NCBI RefSeq assembly: GCF_009711205.1 | Contig: NZ_WMIG01000032.1 | Coordinates: 1 to 33,156, forward strand | Length of the DNA: 33,156 nt | DNA from: Paracoccus litorisediminis | GTDB lineage: Bacteria > Pseudomonadota > Alphaproteobacteria > Rhodobacterales > Rhodobacteraceae | Direction: 5' to 3' | Shown: piece by piece, positions 31,764 to 33,156 of the stretch | Numbering within the stretch: position 1 is the first letter of the stretch | Layout: the number at the start of each line of letters is the position of its first letter | The notes under the pieces: generated by a model | Database searches by the model: none | Seen by the model: only the letters and a program-made list of their open reading frames with translations | What the model was told of the DNA's origin: nothing | Program-made: the position numbers and the translations under genes

Positions 31764-33032
31764 ATGACCACATCCGACGCCATTCTTGCGCGGCTGATGC
31801 AGCTGCATCCCAAGGTCATCGACCTGTCTCTGGACCGGATGGAGCGCATCCTTGCGGCGCTGGGGAATCCCGAACGCCGCATCCCGCCCGTCATCCATGT
31901 CGCCGGCACCAACGGCAAAGGCTCGACGCAGGCGATGATCCGCGCCGGGCTTGAGGCCGCGGGCAAGCGCGTCCATGCCTATACCTCGCCGCATCTGGCG
32001 CATTTCCACGAACGCATCCGTCTGGCGGGCGAGCTGATCAGCGAAACCGATCTGGCCGCGACGCTTGAGGAATGCGAGGTCGCCAATGGCGGCCAGCCGA
32101 TCACCTTCTTTGAGATCACCACGGCAGCGGCCTTTCTGGCCTTTTCGCGCGTCCCGGCCGATTTCACCTTGCTGGAGGTCGGCCTTGGCGGGCGGCTGGA
32201 CGCGACGAATGTCATCGACGATCCGCGCCTGACCATCATCACCCCGGTCAGCATCGATCACACGCAATTTCTGGGCGACACCCTGCCCCAGATCGCGGGC
32301 GAAAAAGCCGGTATCATCAAGCGCAATGTGCCCTGCATCGTCGCTCCGCAGGCCCCCGAGGGTCGCGAGGTCATCGAGGCCCGTGCCGCGGCGCTGTCGG
32401 CCCCCCTGCGCATCGCGCGGCAGGATTGGGACAGCTATTCCGAACATGGGCGATTGGTCTATTTCGACCAGAACGGTCTGATGGACCTGCCCCTGCCGAA
32501 CCTGCCCGGCCCGCATCAGATCGTGAATGCGGGCACCGCCATCGCGGCGCTTCGCGAGCTGGGCTTTGGCGAAGCCGAGGCCACCGCCGCCGTCACCCGC
32601 GCCGAATGGCCCGCCCGGATGCAGCGCCTGACCCGCGGCCCCTTGGTCGAGGCGGCGGGCGATTGCGAATTGTGGCTGGATGGTGGGCACAACCCCGCCG
32701 GGGGCGAGGCCGTCGCCGCGACCCTTGCCGCCATGCCGCCGCGCCCGACCCATCTGGTCTGCGGCATGCTGAACACCAAGGATGTGGTCGGCTACATGCG
32801 CCCGCTTGCGCCTCATGTGCGCAGCCTGATCGCCGTCCCGATCCCCGGAGCCGAGGCCACCCTGCCCGCCGAGGCCACCGAGCAGGCTGCGATCCATGCC
32901 GGTATGGTCGCCACGACCGCACCCGACACGCTGGACGCCGTCCGCCGCATCGCACTTGAGGAACCGGGCGCACGCATCCTGATCTGCGGCTCGCTCTATC
33001 TTGCGGGCGAGATCCTGCGCGACAACGGCTAG
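31764..33032 (+). CDS. folC: folylpolyglutamate synthase / dihydrofolate synthase
   Basis: Mur-ligase family enzyme that adds glutamate to dihydropteroate and then to folates. In the 422-residue product the ATP-binding loop is HVAGTNGKGSTQAM at about 47-60, followed by the TSPHLAHFHERIRLAGE segment. FTLLEVGLGGRLDATNVID and SIDHTQFLGDTLPQIAGEKAGIIK are the folate and metal regions. The C-terminal domain has LWLDGGHNPAGGEAVAATL and CGMLNTKDVVGYM. Length is normal for the family. ATG 31764 lies 13 bp after the accD stop. Only 12 bp separate its TAG from the stop codon of a convergent transposase fragment. Confidence 0.96.
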   Translation: MTTSDAILARLMQLHPKVIDLSLDRMERILAALGNPERRIPPVIHVAGTNGKGSTQAMIRAGLEAAGKRVHAYTSPHLAHFHERIRLAGELISETDLAATLEECEVANGGQPITFFEITTAAAFLAFSRVPADFTLLEVGLGGRLDATNVIDDPRLTIITPVSIDHTQFLGDTLPQIAGEKAGIIKRNVPCIVAPQAPEGREVIEARAAALSAPLRIARQDWDSYSEHGRLVYFDQNGLMDLPLPNLPGPHQIVNAGTAIAALRELGFGEAEATAAVTRAEWPARMQRLTRGPLVEAAGDCELWLDGGHNPAGGEAVAATLAAMPPRPTHLVCGMLNTKDVVGYMRPLAPHVRSLIAVPIPGAEATLPAEATEQAAIHAGMVATTAPDTLDAVRRIALEEPGARILICGSLYLAGEILRDNG

Positions 33033-33044
33033 CAACTGTATCTG

Positions 33045-33156
33045 TCAGGTCCCAGGGATCGTCCATTTCTGCCGGCTTTTGCACAACGCATTCGCAATGG
33101 TGACCAGCTTTCTGGCGACGGCGGTGATGATGACTTTGTGTGGTTTTCCTGCGTCA
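33045..33156 (-). CDS. IS110-type transposase, C-terminal end, partial
   Basis: Reading the minus strand from the window edge gives an open frame of 36 codons ending in TGA at 33045-33047. It includes GKPHKVIITAVARKLVTIANAL followed by a short basic tail. This matches the conserved C-terminus of IS110/IS116-type DEDD transposases (G-K-P-x-K-V-x-x-x-A-x-A-R-K-L-x-x-x-x-N-A). The rest lies beyond the right edge, so I cannot tell whether the element is intact. It converges on folC and ends 12 bp after it. Confidence 0.75.
   Translation of the reverse strand, partial: DAGKPHKVIITAVARKLVTIANALCKSRQKWTIPGT

Noticed and set aside
1..33156. CRISPR array
   Set aside because: No regularly spaced direct repeats of 20-40 bp were seen.

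Overview
The window is high-GC alphaproteobacterial chromosome. Gene content, protein sequences and ribosome-binding sites point to Rhodobacteraceae, most likely Paracoccus or a close relative. Signs of this are an RNase E with a large insert in its S1 domain and a C-terminal KRRGWW tail, an IscR without the classical cysteine triad, a eukaryote-like NADP isocitrate dehydrogenase, and the carboxynorspermidine route to polyamines. Most of the window is core housekeeping sequence with short intergenic gaps. I see no CRISPR array, rRNA or complete mobile element.

Layout. Left edge (1-361): a possible lipoprotein gene running off the window and the terminator of the ribosomal operon. 362-1308: rplM-rpsI. 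1455-5263 (all minus strand): a PaaI-type thioesterase, ccdA and rne, the last preceded by a gene-free stretch of about 480 bp. 5746-8889: a DctB/DctD-like two-component system whose regulator lacks the sigma-54 contact loop. 8952-13023: purQ, icd, a protein made of two tandem HD domains, and an alpha/beta hydrolase. 13186-18680 (plus strand): iscR, the polyamine pair nspC and carboxynorspermidine dehydrogenase, an AI-2E family permease and a GlxA-type AraC regulator.

18747-23738 is the most accessory-looking part. Two translationally coupled plus-strand genes encode an Ig/lectin-like protein and an SGNH/SASA-like esterase. They converge on two minus-strand genes: an FkbH-like HAD-acyltransferase with a one-base frameshift in a G tract, and an alpha/beta-hydrolase-like protein. 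I infer a role in modifying a surface glycan or glycoprotein, but this is not demonstrated.

23944-33032 returns to core content: tRNA-Arg(CCT), a LacI-type regulator, map, a CinA-like molybdopterin-binding protein coupled to a GNAT acetyltransferase, two conserved hypothetical proteins, a pterin carbinolamine dehydratase with cardiolipin synthase, and the accD-folC operon. An 18-bp perfect palindrome sits between cardiolipin synthase and accD. The right edge holds the C-terminal end of an IS110-type transposase that stops 12 bp after folC.
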